From contig DS990260.1 of assembly GCA_000155435.1 (NCBI GenBank), positions 283,318 to 347,317 on the forward strand: a stretch of 64,000 bases of DNA. The letters are read 5' to 3'. Source of the DNA: Clostridiales bacterium 1_7_47FAA (lineage in GTDB: Bacteria > Bacillota > Clostridia > Lachnospirales > Lachnospiraceae). A model generated the notes under the pieces. It was not told the origin of the DNA. It made no database searches and saw nothing but the letters and a program-made list of their open reading frames with translations. This document shows, piece by piece, positions 1-8,161 of this stretch (positions are counted from its first letter, which is position 1; every line of letters begins with the position of its first letter). The translations under genes were made by a program, and so were the position numbers.

Positions 1-272
1 CTGCGGATGCATTCCTTATCCCAGTTGGCGCCCTTGATGCAGCTGCCGGATGTGCAGCCGAACACCACCAGGTCCACATCATATCCTTTATACCTGGCAG
101 CCGTCTCCTCCAGCTGGTCCGTTAAGATCATAAGTCCTTCCGGGGTCGGCCCCGGAAAGTTGATTTTCATTGATGCAAAGGAAACTCCTTCCGGTGCATA
201 AATGTGAAACGCATGCTCGGCATTTTCACTCATTGGGGTAATCAGCCCGATTTTCGCTCTCCAACCATACAT
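1..272 (-). CDS. Asp/Glu racemase / maleate isomerase-like protein, partial (C-terminus outside window)
   Basis: Reading the minus strand from an ATG at 270-272 gives MYGWRAKIGLITPMSENAEH and then about 70 further residues with no stop, running off the window edge. The opening YGWRAKIGLI(T/V)P and the segment DVDLVVFGCTSGS are typical of the aspartate/glutamate racemase superfamily branch that holds maleate cis-trans isomerase and arylmalonate decarboxylase. The Cys of the FGCTSGS segment is the expected first catalytic cysteine; the second would lie outside the window. A GGGAGAA sequence sits about 8 nt upstream of the ATG. The gene is divergent from the permease/dehydrogenase pair at 563-3126, so it may belong to the same small-acid catabolic locus. 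Family is fairly sure; substrate unknown. Confidence 0.75.
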   Translation of the reverse strand, partial: MYGWRAKIGLITPMSENAEHAFHIYAPEGVSFASMKINFPGPTPEGLMILTDQLEETAARYKGYDVDLVVFGCTSGSCIKGANWDKECIR

Positions 273-419
273 AATTCGCTTCTCCCATTCCTTTCCTGTA
301 GTCATGCCCCTGACCCTGTCTGCTCCTGCCATCATTCTAGCAACCCTTGGCATCTTTTGCCATCCGATATTTTTGGTATCCATTAGCAAAGAAACGTGCA
401 GGCAGATTCTTTGGAATGT

Positions 420-448
420 CTTTTATTTTTCCGCACAGATGATATAAT
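420..448 (+). promoter_or_regulatory. candidate SigA promoter for the permease-dehydrogenase operon
   Basis: A perfect TATAAT lies at 443-448, about 115 nt ahead of the permease ATG at 563. The hexamer 17 bp upstream (CTTTTA) is a poor -35, so the site may need an activator such as one of the two LysR proteins encoded downstream. The rest of the 290-bp divergent region (273-562) shows no gene. Confidence 0.4.
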
Positions 449-562
449 AGCCCCAACCTGCTCCTTGCAACATTGTCCTTGCACCCTGCCCCGGGCGCCG
501 GACAAATTAACCGGCAGATTAATGCTTCATCTAGTGATACAAAGAATAAGGAGAAGATTGGT

Positions 563-2023
563 ATGAAGAAAGGTTATTCACCTATGATGTATGTGCACAT
601 CATCATCACGCTGTTTCTTATGTTCGGCTTTGGTTTCATTCCGCCCTTTGCCACCCTTACCCCCATGGGTATGAGGCTGTTAGGCACGTTCCTGGGCGTT
701 ATTTACGGATATTCCACCTGCGAGATCATCTGGCCCTCCCTTTTCGCCTTCATCGCTTACGGCTTAAGCGGGTTCCCGGGCAGCATGAACGCGGGTATAT
801 CCGCCACCATGGGAAGTTCTACCGTGTTCCAGATCATCACCCAGTACTTTACCGCAGGGGCCATTGTAATATATGGTTTTGGGAAATGGTTCATCCGCTG
901 GTCCCTGTCCCAGAAGGCATTTAAGGGAAAACCGCTGTTTTACACATGGTGCTTCATGTTCATCTTCATGTGGTCCGCCATTGTATTGAGCCAGATAGCC
1001 ATGGCCCTGCTGCTCTACGCCATCTGGACGGATATCGCTGATTCCTGCGGCTATGACAAGGACAGCACGTTCCGCTATTACGGCTTTGGCGGCATCCTTT
1101 TGTCCATGGTCATGGGCGGAGGGATGATTCCCTATAAGAGCTGGATGCTGGGCCTTGCAACGACCTGGGCCGATGTTACCGGGGAAATCGTCAACCTGGG
1201 ATTCATGTTCCTTCTCACCGGGCTGGTGGGGACCATCGTGATGACGGCTTACGTCATCCTGGGCGCCAAACTTTTCAAGGTGGATTTCAGCATCATGAAG
1301 GGCTTTGACGTGGAAAAAATGGGTGAGGACAGTAAGCATTTAAGGCCCAGGGCCAAACGCATCATCATTGTTTATGTCATCATCATGCTGCTATCCATTT
1401 TTGCCGGGACCTTTACCAAAAACCCGGTTTCCAATTTCGTCAACAATACCCTGACCGTGGGCGGTCTGTACTGCCTGTGCTCCGCCATCCTGATGGTCCT
1501 TCCCAGCGGCGAGGGGGACAAAAAGGCAGCCATTGTGTTTAATGACATCAAGCACTCTGACGCAGCGGTCAGCTGGCCCGTCATCATGATGTGCGCAATC
1601 ACCATCCCCCTGGCCACTGCCATGACCAACGAGGCAACCGGGATCCTTCCTTGGCTTACGGGAATATTCGAACCCTTATTTGCCGGAAGGGGTCCGCTGT
1701 TTATCTTAATCTTCACCATTATCGTGATGATGATCCTTACCAACATCGGGTCCAATATTGCCTTCGGAGGGGCCATGATTCCCGTGGTCAGTCCCTTTGT
1801 AATGGCCGCGGGCATGAACCCGGTCATAGCGGGCGCTGCCCTGATCTGGATTGCCAACATCGGGATTGTCCTTCCCGGCGCATCCGCCCCGGCCTCCATT
1901 TTCCATGGGCGGAGCGAGATACCGGATGCCGCCATGCGTACCAAGGTGGTCTGCTTCGGCGCGCTGCTCATCCTTATAACAACTACCGTTGTATTCTCCA
2001 TCGCCCAGCTGATTGCGGGATGA
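563..2023 (+). CDS. SLC13 (DASS)-like anion permease
   Basis: A 486-residue polytopic membrane protein with about 12 hydrophobic segments, probably an importer for a di- or tricarboxylate or related organic acid. The start is the ATG of MKKGYSPMMY at 563, because AAGGAG (548-553) sits just upstream; an in-frame ATG at 473 lacks such a site. The C-terminal half carries a LTNIGSNIAFGGAMIPV segment and an earlier MTNEATGILPWL segment, resembling the paired substrate/sodium-binding SNT-type loops of divalent-anion:sodium symporters. Its stop is 35 nt before the octopine-dehydrogenase-like gene, so the two are likely one transcript ending at the terminator at 3132-3168. Substrate cannot be read from sequence; other ion-transporter superfamily members remain possible. 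Confidence 0.65.
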   Translation: MKKGYSPMMYVHIIITLFLMFGFGFIPPFATLTPMGMRLLGTFLGVIYGYSTCEIIWPSLFAFIAYGLSGFPGSMNAGISATMGSSTVFQIITQYFTAGAIVIYGFGKWFIRWSLSQKAFKGKPLFYTWCFMFIFMWSAIVLSQIAMALLLYAIWTDIADSCGYDKDSTFRYYGFGGILLSMVMGGGMIPYKSWMLGLATTWADVTGEIVNLGFMFLLTGLVGTIVMTAYVILGAKLFKVDFSIMKGFDVEKMGEDSKHLRPRAKRIIIVYVIIMLLSIFAGTFTKNPVSNFVNNTLTVGGLYCLCSAILMVLPSGEGDKKAAIVFNDIKHSDAAVSWPVIMMCAITIPLATAMTNEATGILPWLTGIFEPLFAGRGPLFILIFTIIVMMILTNIGSNIAFGGAMIPVVSPFVMAAGMNPVIAGAALIWIANIGIVLPGASAPASIFHGRSEIPDAAMRTKVVCFGALLILITTTVVFSIAQLIAG

Positions 2024-2058
2024 ATGATAAAATCGTGTAAGAAAGAGAGGAATTCAAA

Positions 2059-3126
2059 ATGATCCAGAATATCACTGTAATCGGAGCCGGTTCCACCGGT
2101 CATGCGGTTGCCGCCATCATGTCGCAGAGGGGCTTTCAGGTAACCTTCCATGATGACGCGCGTTTCCAGAAGGAGCTGGATGCCGTAAAAGAAATGGGAT
2201 TCATCCAGCTGCGCGGCAAGGTCCACGGGACCGGCACGCCGGCAAAAATCACATTGGACCCAGGGGAAGCCGTTGAACATGCAGAGGCCATCTTCATCCA
2301 CGTCCCCTCGGACCGCCACGAGGAAATTGCACGCCGGATTGCCCCTTATGTCAGGGACGGACAGCACATCCTCATCATTCCGGGAAACCTGGGATCGTTC
2401 ATTTTCAGGGATGTGTTTAAGGAAATGGGTGTTACTGCAAAGGTCACCCTGACGGAAAAGGAAGGCAACTTCTGTCCCTGCCGTCTCTCCGCCCCCGCCG
2501 AGGTCACGGTCGGCATGCCGTTAAACTTAAAGGGAAAGGCAGCCTCCCTTCCCGCCTCTGACACGGAAAAGGTGCTGAAAGCATTAGAAGGCGTAGTGGA
2601 ATACACTGCCAATGAGAATGTATTTGAAGGCGTGGTCAATGCAGGCAATGTCATCAACCACATCGCCAGCACCGTCCTGTCCACTCCTGAAATCGACCGA
2701 AAGGGAAATCAGTTTTCCTTATTTAAGTATGCATTCACCCCCTCCGTGGTCCGCTGCATACGGAAAATCAGCGAGGAAAGGAAGCAGGTGATTGAAGCCA
2801 TGGGCCTGACGGTCCACGGCAATCCCACCGGGATGATTGACAAGGTACTGGACCTTGACAATCACCCGGAGGTTCATGTATTCTATGAGTATATGGACGG
2901 CCCCAATGCCGTAGATCATCGTTATCTCCATGAAGACTGCAGCTGCGGAGGCGCATTCGTCCTCTCCGCTGCCCAGCGTCTCGGCCTTGACATGCCGGTG
3001 TTGCGCTCCTTTTTAGGCGTGGCCGGTGCAATCAATGACCGGGATTATATAAACGGCGGCCGCACCCTTGGGAATCTGGGGTTTGCAGAGGATATGGGGA
3101 TGGAGGATATCTACAAGGAACTCTGA
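2059..3126 (+). CDS. NAD/NADP octopine/nopaline dehydrogenase family protein
   Basis: The 355-residue product begins with a Rossmann dinucleotide-binding motif, ITVIGAGSTGHAVAA (about residues 4-18), followed by a long helical C-terminal domain containing NAGNVINHIASTVL and a histidine-rich stretch near residue 270. This layout matches the octopine/nopaline/opine dehydrogenase superfamily, which reversibly joins or splits an amino acid and a keto acid using NAD(P)H. Length is normal for the family. It directly follows the permease (35-nt gap) and precedes a strong terminator, suggesting uptake followed by oxidation of an amino-acid-derived compound. The exact substrate is not predictable. Confidence 0.8.
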   Translation: MIQNITVIGAGSTGHAVAAIMSQRGFQVTFHDDARFQKELDAVKEMGFIQLRGKVHGTGTPAKITLDPGEAVEHAEAIFIHVPSDRHEEIARRIAPYVRDGQHILIIPGNLGSFIFRDVFKEMGVTAKVTLTEKEGNFCPCRLSAPAEVTVGMPLNLKGKAASLPASDTEKVLKALEGVVEYTANENVFEGVVNAGNVINHIASTVLSTPEIDRKGNQFSLFKYAFTPSVVRCIRKISEERKQVIEAMGLTVHGNPTGMIDKVLDLDNHPEVHVFYEYMDGPNAVDHRYLHEDCSCGGAFVLSAAQRLGLDMPVLRSFLGVAGAINDRDYINGGRTLGNLGFAEDMGMEDIYKEL

Positions 3127-3131
3127 TAGTA

Positions 3132-3168
3132 AGAGGACTGTACGTTGTACAGTCCTCTGTTAGTTTTT
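3132..3168 (+). terminator. Rho-independent terminator after the dehydrogenase gene
   Basis: A perfect 12-bp stem, AGAGGACTGTAC (3132-3143) and GTACAGTCCTCT (3147-3158), closes a 3-nt loop and is followed by TTTTT at 3164-3168. It begins only 5 nt after the stop codon. It separates the permease/dehydrogenase operon from the LysR genes. Confidence 0.92.
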
Positions 3169-3219
3169 CTATATTTACTTTTGGGACTTATCCTGATACA
3201 CAAGGAGGTCACTGCTTTC

Positions 3220-4179
3220 ATGAAACTAGAACATTTTCACTATCTGTTGGAAATCCACAGGTTCCACTCCATCTCAGCCGCTTCCCGTAAGCTTCACATC
3301 GGCCAGACAACCCTGAGCGCGATTGTCAAGGCGGCTGAGGAGGAGGCCGGGTTCCAGATTTTCCAGAGGGCGCCGGAAGGAGTATTGACCACCTCAGCAG
3401 GAGAAAAATTCATGACCCTTGCCTGGGAAATCAATTTACAGTACGAAAAGCTGATGGCGCTCAAACGCCGCACAACAGCCGGGGCCCCATCCATCAATGT
3501 GCTGATGGCGCCCACCATTTCCGTGCGCCTGTCCATACCTCTCCTGGAGCAGTTTTACCGTCTTAATATACCGGGCGGCCTGTCCCTGGAAGAATGTTCC
3601 AGCGAGGACATCCCTGGTTTTATTTTGGAACACAGGGCAAATATAGGCCTGCTTTACCTGTCCGGAGATACCATCTGCCAGTTTAGGCATGGCAGCGGGA
3701 ATCCGGCCCTTTCCATCAAACCACTGCTGGAAGACAGCCTTTACCTACTTGTATCCAAAAACCATCCGCTGGCCGGACTCAGGGAAATTGATGCCCGTTC
3801 CATTCCCCTGGAACGGCTGGCCACCATAAAACTGATGAAAAATGATATGGTGCTCGGTTCCCTTCCCTCCCTCTGCCCCAGCGTCACCAGCTTCGCAGAC
3901 ATGAGTGCCATGTATCAGGCAATACAGAACCAGGGAATGGTTGGTTTTATCCCCGGATTTTCAGCGGGCGGTGAATCTGCTGAAGATATCAGGGACTTTT
4001 CCATGATTTCCTTAAAAAACACGGAACATCCAAACCAGCTCTACCTCTGCATGGTCACATGCAGCGACCGGAAGCTGAAACACCAGGAAGAAGTCCTGGC
4101 CACATGTATCAGGAGATATTTCCGAACAGTCAGCCGGAGAAAAGACAATGACCAGGAGGAGGCAGTGCATGAAGATTGA
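3220..4179 (+). CDS. LysR-family transcriptional regulator (first of tandem pair)
   Basis: A 319-residue LysR-type regulator. The ATG at 3220 is chosen because AAGGAGGT (3202-3209) precedes it; an ATG at 3145 would add 25 hydrophobic residues before the DNA-binding domain. The N-terminus MKLEHFHYLLEIHRFHSISAASRKLHIGQTTLS is the winged helix-turn-helix, and residues about 90-300 form the effector-binding domain. It is clearly paralogous to the next gene (similar HTH layout, FQR motif, same length) and overlaps it by 11 nt, so the two are translationally coupled. The likely targets are the permease/dehydrogenase operon and the divergent racemase-like gene, but this is inferred from position. 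Confidence 0.9.
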   Translation: MKLEHFHYLLEIHRFHSISAASRKLHIGQTTLSAIVKAAEEEAGFQIFQRAPEGVLTTSAGEKFMTLAWEINLQYEKLMALKRRTTAGAPSINVLMAPTISVRLSIPLLEQFYRLNIPGGLSLEECSSEDIPGFILEHRANIGLLYLSGDTICQFRHGSGNPALSIKPLLEDSLYLLVSKNHPLAGLREIDARSIPLERLATIKLMKNDMVLGSLPSLCPSVTSFADMSAMYQAIQNQGMVGFIPGFSAGGESAEDIRDFSMISLKNTEHPNQLYLCMVTCSDRKLKHQEEVLATCIRRYFRTVSRRKDNDQEEAVHED

Positions 4180-5131
4180 ACAGCTTAAATATCTGATTGA
4201 AATCGGGCGCAGCCGTTCAATCTCATCCGCAGCCGGGAAGCTATACCTGAGCCACACTACCTTAAGTTCCATCCTGAAAGGTGCTGAAAAAGAATTGGGA
4301 TTCCCCCTGTTCCAGAGAGTACAGGGAGGTGTGAAGGTGACCACTGAAGGCGAGGAAGCCCTGGCCCTTATGGAAGAAATGTATCGATGTTTTGAGGATA
4401 TACAAAAGCTCAGTACGGTCAACGCCCTGCTTACCCAGCCCGTGTCCATCGTCATATCCCCCAGTATCCACAGCGCACTGGCGGTTCCCATCAACCAGCT
4501 GTTCTGGGAGCAGGAATCCAGGGGAAGGCTGGAATTCCAGATTGTGAAGGGAATGGACGTGGGGTCCCGTCTGATTAAAAATAGCGGTAATCTTGGCCTG
4601 ACCTATTTTACGGAAGAAAGCCAGGAAAATTACCGCATGATTGCATCCCGTTACCAGATACGGACAGACTGCCTGTATACCGACCATTTTTACCTCCTGG
4701 TGCGAAAGGACCATCCTCTGGCAGGAAGGAGGCAGATTTCCCAGGAAGAACTGCAGAACATTGACCTGGCCATGTTAGAACACTATGTTGCATCGGAAAC
4801 CTGTCCGGTCTATCTTAAAACCCTGGGACCGGACAACCGTTACACTATTTTCAGCAACATTGCCCTGATCAGGCGGAGCATCTTAAGCCAGAACATGGCT
4901 GCCATCCTGCCCGGCCTGGCCATCTGCAGCGCGCCCGGAGATAACCATCATCTTTTTAAAGCAATTCCGCTCATTGAAACAGAGCAGAATCCCAATACCA
5001 TGTATTTGTGCCTGCTCCACCGCGGGGCAGCCAGTCTGCGTGACCAGGAAAAGACTGCTTTAAACTGCATCAGGAACTATTTTAAGGATCTTAAGAGCCT
5101 TCCCGCCCTTTCCATTCTTCCAGATGCCTGA
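4169..5131 (+). CDS. LysR-family transcriptional regulator (second of tandem pair)
   Basis: A 320-residue LysR-type regulator starting at ATG 4169, with AGGAGG at 4155-4160; the start lies inside the end of the preceding LysR gene. The HTH is MKIEQLKYLIEIGRSRSISSAAGKLYLSHTTLS. The closeness of the two HTH sequences and the tandem overlap suggest local duplication, which could allow heterodimers or response to two ligands. The 3' end overlaps the convergent murF gene tail to tail by 41 bp (5091-5131), leaving no room for a terminator between them. Confidence 0.9.
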   Translation: MKIEQLKYLIEIGRSRSISSAAGKLYLSHTTLSSILKGAEKELGFPLFQRVQGGVKVTTEGEEALALMEEMYRCFEDIQKLSTVNALLTQPVSIVISPSIHSALAVPINQLFWEQESRGRLEFQIVKGMDVGSRLIKNSGNLGLTYFTEESQENYRMIASRYQIRTDCLYTDHFYLLVRKDHPLAGRRQISQEELQNIDLAMLEHYVASETCPVYLKTLGPDNRYTIFSNIALIRRSILSQNMAAILPGLAICSAPGDNHHLFKAIPLIETEQNPNTMYLCLLHRGAASLRDQEKTALNCIRNYFKDLKSLPALSILPDA

Positions 5132-6554
5132 CCGCCTGTGAAAGCTTCATGCTGTTGGACCCTTTGAACAGGACACAGTCTCCCTGCTTCAGGTTCCCAT
5201 TAAGCCACTGCCCTACCTGTTCCAGTTCCTCACAGAACACCACGGGCACCGGGGATGAGGATGCGCATAGCCCGTGTCCGATTTCAGCCGCCAGTCCGCC
5301 TAAAAGAACTACCTGGTCCACCGGATGTACTGCTATGTATTCCCCGATTTCCCGGTGGAACCTGGGCGCATCCGGTCCCAGCTCCTTCATGTCGGCCAGC
5401 ACTGCAATCCTGCGCCCGGTTCCTTCCGGTTCCATGGAACCAAGGACTTCCAGCCCGGCCTTCATGGACACAGGGCTTGCGTTGTAGCTGTCGTCGATAA
5501 CCGTTATACCGCCCTTCAGCGTGAAAATCTGCTGGCGTCCCTTAAACCCCTCAAATTCTTCCAGCTTGGCGGCGGCGGCTTCCATGGGAATCCCATATTC
5601 ATGGGCCACTGCCAGGGCTGCCAGGGCATTGCTTACCATGTGGCTTCCCATGACCCGCAGGCGGACCGTGACCCTCTTGTTTTCATGGACCGCGCTGAAC
5701 ACCGGATATCCATTCACAAGGTGCAGGTCCTCCCCCCGGTACTGGCAGTCATCCGACATGCCGTAAAGGATTTTCCTCCTGTTCCCCTCGGGGATGACGG
5801 ACCTTAATAATCTGTCATCCCCGTTTAATATCAGGCTTCCGTTTTCTGCCATCCCATCCTGTATATGCAGCTTTTCCTTCAGGATATTATCCTGTGAGCC
5901 GAGCTGCTCGATATGGGTGACGCCGATATTGGTCATGACGGCGCAGTCCACCCTGGCTATCCTGGCTATCCTTGTCATCTCCCCGGGTTCACTCATGCCC
6001 AGCTCAATGACGCCGATCTGGGCCTGCTTTGGAATCGCTGCTATGGTGATGGGGACCCCCACCTGGCTGTTGCTGTTGCCCGGTGTCTTATAGACGGTAA
6101 AGCCGGCGCTCAGGGCAGCCGCTATCATCTCCCTGGTGGTGGTCTTGCCCACGCTGCCAGTAATCCCCACTAGGGGAAGCTTCTGGCGGCTCCTGCAGTA
6201 TATACCGAAATCCTGAAGCGCCTTTTTTGTATCCGCTACCTCGATCCAGGCAGCGGACATGGCAGCTTCCATCCTGGGGACATCATCCCCGCACTGTCTG
6301 ATGATATCCGCCCTGACCTCCTCCGGCTGGCGGTGGCGGCTGGTGAATACCGCGGCGGCCCCATTGACGATGGCCTGGCAGAGAAATCCGTGAGCATCCA
6401 CATTTTCACCGATGATGGGAACAAAGAGGTCATCCCCCTCCATCTTCCGGGAATCCAGACTGATATGCCGGATGGGCGTATCTTCCTTTCCCAAAAGAAG
6501 TGTTCCTCCTGTCGCCAGGACTAAATCCCTGCACGTGAATCCATCCATGCTCAT
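5091..6554 (-). CDS. murF: UDP-N-acetylmuramoyl-tripeptide--D-alanyl-D-alanine ligase
   Basis: The 487-residue product adds D-Ala-D-Ala to the UDP-MurNAc-tripeptide in the cytoplasm, the last cytoplasmic peptide-addition step of peptidoglycan synthesis. It shows the three-domain Mur-ligase layout: N-terminal UDP-binding domain, central ATPase with P-loop GITGSVGKTTTREMI (about residues 130-145), and a C-terminal domain with VIDDSYNASPVSM. Length fits the family. The ATG at 6554 overlaps the murE stop as ATGA, so MurF is translationally coupled to MurE. The 3' end runs 41 bp into the convergent LysR gene. Confidence 0.96.
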   Translation of the reverse strand: MSMDGFTCRDLVLATGGTLLLGKEDTPIRHISLDSRKMEGDDLFVPIIGENVDAHGFLCQAIVNGAAAVFTSRHRQPEEVRADIIRQCGDDVPRMEAAMSAAWIEVADTKKALQDFGIYCRSRQKLPLVGITGSVGKTTTREMIAAALSAGFTVYKTPGNSNSQVGVPITIAAIPKQAQIGVIELGMSEPGEMTRIARIARVDCAVMTNIGVTHIEQLGSQDNILKEKLHIQDGMAENGSLILNGDDRLLRSVIPEGNRRKILYGMSDDCQYRGEDLHLVNGYPVFSAVHENKRVTVRLRVMGSHMVSNALAALAVAHEYGIPMEAAAAKLEEFEGFKGRQQIFTLKGGITVIDDSYNASPVSMKAGLEVLGSMEPEGTGRRIAVLADMKELGPDAPRFHREIGEYIAVHPVDQVVLLGGLAAEIGHGLCASSSPVPVVFCEELEQVGQWLNGNLKQGDCVLFKGSNSMKLSQAVRHLEEWKGREGS

Positions 6555-8098
6555 GCCTCTCCACCCAGCTTTCCCACCACCTCTTCTATCACTTCCCTGT
6601 CCAGGAAATGGTGGCGTACTCCGTTGATTTCCTGGTAGTCCTCATGTCCTTTGCCGATGACTGCAATCATGTCCCCGGGCATTGCATGGCTTATGCTGTA
6701 CTCGATGGCCTCCCGCCTGTCGGGTATCTCAAGGAACGCGCCTCCGGTCTTCTCGATGCTTCCCCTGATATCCGCAATGATGTCCTCCACCTTTTCATAG
6801 CGGGAATTATCTGCTGTCACGATGCTTAAATCAGCCAGCCGTCCGCCAATCTCGCCCATGGTATACCTGCGGTCCTTGGAACGGTTCCCCCCGCAGCCAA
6901 AGACCACCACCAGGCGCTTCGGATGATACTGGCGCAGGGTGGTCAGCAGGCTTTCCATGCTTACCGCATTGTGGGCATAGTCCACAAGTACGGTGCACCT
7001 GGCAGAGGTGTGTACGATTTCCATGCGGCCGTTGACACGGATATGCTCCAGGGCACGGCTGACACTCTCTTTCTTAAGCCCCAGGAAGCTGCACACGCTG
7101 ACTGCTGCCAGGGCATTATCCACATTGAAAAGTCCCGGGATCCCAAGGCGGACATCCATCTCATATCTGCCCTTCACATCAAATTCAGTGCCCACGAAAT
7201 CCGGCTGGGACACATAACGGACATCTGAAGCCGTAAAATCAGCCCCGGACTCCCCGCTTCCGTGAAGTCCGCCCCTTTCTTCCGTCACGCTGTAGGTATA
7301 AAGCTCACAGTCCGCGTCCTTAATGATATCCTCAAAGTGGCTGTCATTCCGGTTTACCAGGCCAATCCTGCACATATTCAGGAGCCTGGATTTACAGTAC
7401 AGGTATTCCGCAAAATCCGCATGTTCATCCGGCCCGATATGGTCCGGGGAAATGTTGGTGAAAATACCGTAATCAAAGGTAATCCCATCCACCCGGTGCA
7501 TCTTGATGCCCTGAGAGGAAACCTCCATGATCATATACTGGCAGCCGCTGTCTGCCATCTGTGCAAATGCCTGGTGCAGCTGCCAGGATTCCGGGGTGGT
7601 ATTCATGGTCGGGGTCACCTTATCGCCTATGACGGTGCCCGTGGTGCCGATCATCCCCACCTTTTTGCCTGCCGCCTCAAGGATTGTCTTAATCATATGG
7701 GTGGTGGTGGTCTTTCCCTTGGTGCCTGTGACGCCGATGGTAACCATCTTTGTTGCCGGATAGCCGAACCTGGCGGCTGACAGAAGGGCCAGGGCATGCC
7801 GTCCGTCCCCTGTCTGAAGGACCGTGACCTCAGACAGATCTTCCTCTGTCAGTCCGCCTTCCTCCTTTGCCTTCTTAAGTTCTTCCTCAATCCCCCGCTC
7901 CGTCACCAATACCCGGACGCCTGCCTTCAGCACATCCGGCACAAACCGGTGGGAATCCACCCTGGTTCCTGCCATGCACACAAACACCGCCCCCGGCGCA
8001 GCCTTTCTGGAGTCATAAACCACTTCCGATACTTCCGTGTCCAGGCTGCCCCTGATACACTCATATTCAAGTCCTTTAAGCCAATCTCTTAATACCAT
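6551..8098 (-). CDS. murE: UDP-N-acetylmuramoyl-L-alanyl-D-glutamate--diamino acid ligase
   Basis: A 515-residue Mur ligase that adds the third residue of the stem peptide. The P-loop is GVTGTKGKTTTTHMI (about residues 122-136) and the central domain includes MEVSSQGIKMHRVDG. The substrate-selecting loop reads TADNSRYEKVEDI; an Arg at the DNxR position is what meso-diaminopimelate-adding enzymes carry (DNPR in the classic form), so mDAP is more likely than lysine, with Ser instead of Pro a mild deviation. It is coupled to murF by a 4-nt overlap and follows fhs after 63 nt that contain a repeat remnant (8128-8161). Confidence 0.95.
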   Translation of the reverse strand: MVLRDWLKGLEYECIRGSLDTEVSEVVYDSRKAAPGAVFVCMAGTRVDSHRFVPDVLKAGVRVLVTERGIEEELKKAKEEGGLTEEDLSEVTVLQTGDGRHALALLSAARFGYPATKMVTIGVTGTKGKTTTTHMIKTILEAAGKKVGMIGTTGTVIGDKVTPTMNTTPESWQLHQAFAQMADSGCQYMIMEVSSQGIKMHRVDGITFDYGIFTNISPDHIGPDEHADFAEYLYCKSRLLNMCRIGLVNRNDSHFEDIIKDADCELYTYSVTEERGGLHGSGESGADFTASDVRYVSQPDFVGTEFDVKGRYEMDVRLGIPGLFNVDNALAAVSVCSFLGLKKESVSRALEHIRVNGRMEIVHTSARCTVLVDYAHNAVSMESLLTTLRQYHPKRLVVVFGCGGNRSKDRRYTMGEIGGRLADLSIVTADNSRYEKVEDIIADIRGSIEKTGGAFLEIPDRREAIEYSISHAMPGDMIAVIGKGHEDYQEINGVRHHFLDREVIEEVVGKLGGEA

Positions 8099-8127
8099 TA
8101 TGAAGTCCTCTCTGTCTGTTCTGCCTT

Positions 8128-8161
8128 GGGCGTGTTTGAAAATTGCTTTCCGCCAGCCGTA
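8128..8161 (+). repeat. solo terminal fragment of the 160-bp palindromic element
   Basis: GGGCGTGTTTGAAAATTGCT at 8128 and the following bases up to 8161 match the left end of the full elements at 43612-43771 and 56535-56694, but only about 34 bp are present. The fragment ends exactly at the fhs stop codon (8162-8164) and lies between fhs and murE. It could be a decayed insertion or a recruited 3' end. Confidence 0.8.

Noticed and set aside
204-386. Short open frame in the divergent region
   Set aside because: No ribosome site and no family features; it overlaps the start of the minus-strand racemase-like gene.
1372-2367. 331-codon open frame on the minus strand
   Set aside because: It is antisense to both the permease and the dehydrogenase genes and crosses their junction; no family resemblance.
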